DNA of 5,852 nucleotides. It comes from Desulfobacterales bacterium (GTDB lineage: Bacteria; Desulfobacterota; Desulfobacteria; Desulfobacterales; JAUCGF01). The position numbers and the translations under genes are program-made. The number at the start of each line of letters is the position of its first letter. Positions within the stretch are counted from its first letter, which is position 1. The stretch is taken from the NCBI GenBank assembly GCA_029940345.1, contig JAOZRC010000370.1, positions 1 to 5,852 of the forward strand, in the 5' to 3' direction. A model generated the notes under the pieces. It worked only from the letters and a program-made list of their open reading frames with translations, did no database searches and had not been told where the DNA came from. Of this stretch, positions 5,711-5,852 are shown one piece after another.

Positions 5711-5802
5711 TAAGTAACCGACCATAAGTTTTCTGGTTCTTTTCGCCACTGTTCCTATAATAATCTGGGTTAAACACCGGAAAACTTATGAACGGTTACT
5801 TA
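5711..5802. repeat. 27-nt near-perfect inverted repeat, MITE- or IS-remnant-like
   Basis: The arm at 5711-5737 is the reverse complement of 5776-5802 at 24 of 27 positions. The shared blocks are TAAGTAACCG, a 2-nt mismatch, CATAAGTTTTC, one T/C change, then GGT. The spacer is 38 nt. Arms this long with scattered mismatches fit terminal inverted repeats of a short non-autonomous element, or a stable RNA hairpin. The outer GTAACCG is reminiscent of some IS66-type ends from memory, which is not proof. Taking the ends at GTAAC...GTTAC (5714-5799), the 8-bp flanks differ, so no target duplication supports recent insertion. Confidence 0.8.
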
Positions 5803-5852
5803 TACTTGATTTCCATTGCCTGTTTTGATACCTAACTAAAGTGGTGTTCCAT

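Larger units (their letters stand above)
5446..5852. other. Non-coding region upstream of the helicase gene, running to the window edge
   Basis: No convincing gene was found on either strand. A 28-codon frame from GTG 5631 has no ribosome binding site or recognisable product. The region is A/T rich near 5555-5640 and holds the palindrome at 5562-5583 and the inverted repeat at 5711-5802. The helicase promoter should lie here, reading leftward, but I could not place it reliably. If a mobile element once sat here, no transposase remnant is left within the window. Confidence 0.6.

Noticed and set aside
5631..5717. 28-codon frame from GTG in the right-hand non-coding region
   Set aside because: It has no ribosome binding site, no recognisable product, and runs into the inverted repeat.

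Overview
The window looks like chromosomal DNA from a Desulfobacterota-type (former Deltaproteobacteria) anaerobe, probably near Desulfobacterales or Syntrophobacterales. This rests on the style of the ATP synthase subunits and on a split Fo locus (atpZ-atpI-atpB-atpE followed at once by a terminator, with no b, delta, alpha, gamma, beta or epsilon genes). It is inferred from remembered family patterns, not from a search.

Layout. Bases 1-1668 are the tail of a + strand Fo operon: the last 29 codons of atpZ, then atpI, atpB (subunit a), atpE (subunit c) and a strong intrinsic terminator at 1632-1668. Together these genes encode the membrane rotor and proton/sodium channel of F1Fo ATP synthase plus two assembly/accessory proteins; the F1 head and the b-type stator must be encoded elsewhere. 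The c subunit has a Gln-Glu-Ser-Tyr ion-site pattern resembling sodium-binding rotors, with one ligand position changed. The atpB/atpE junction carries a hairpin plus a ten-T run and a U/A-rich leader that could favour high c-subunit synthesis.

Bases 1669-1963 hold no gene; an imperfect hairpin follows the terminator. A single + strand gene (1964-2455) encodes a stand-alone GyrI-like/AraC-effector-binding-fold protein.

Convergent to it, 2557-5445 on the - strand encodes a 962-residue superfamily II DEAH-type helicase. It has complete motor motifs, a large insertion between the two RecA lobes, a predicted two-helix membrane hairpin (about residues 707-747) and a roughly 200-residue C-terminal domain I cannot assign to a characterised fold. 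This is the best candidate in the window for an undescribed function. It stands alone, with no nuclease, methylase or other partner visible here.

Bases 5446-5852 are non-coding: an AT-rich perfect palindrome (5562-5583) and a 27-nt near-perfect inverted repeat (5711-5802) resembling a MITE or insertion-sequence remnant.
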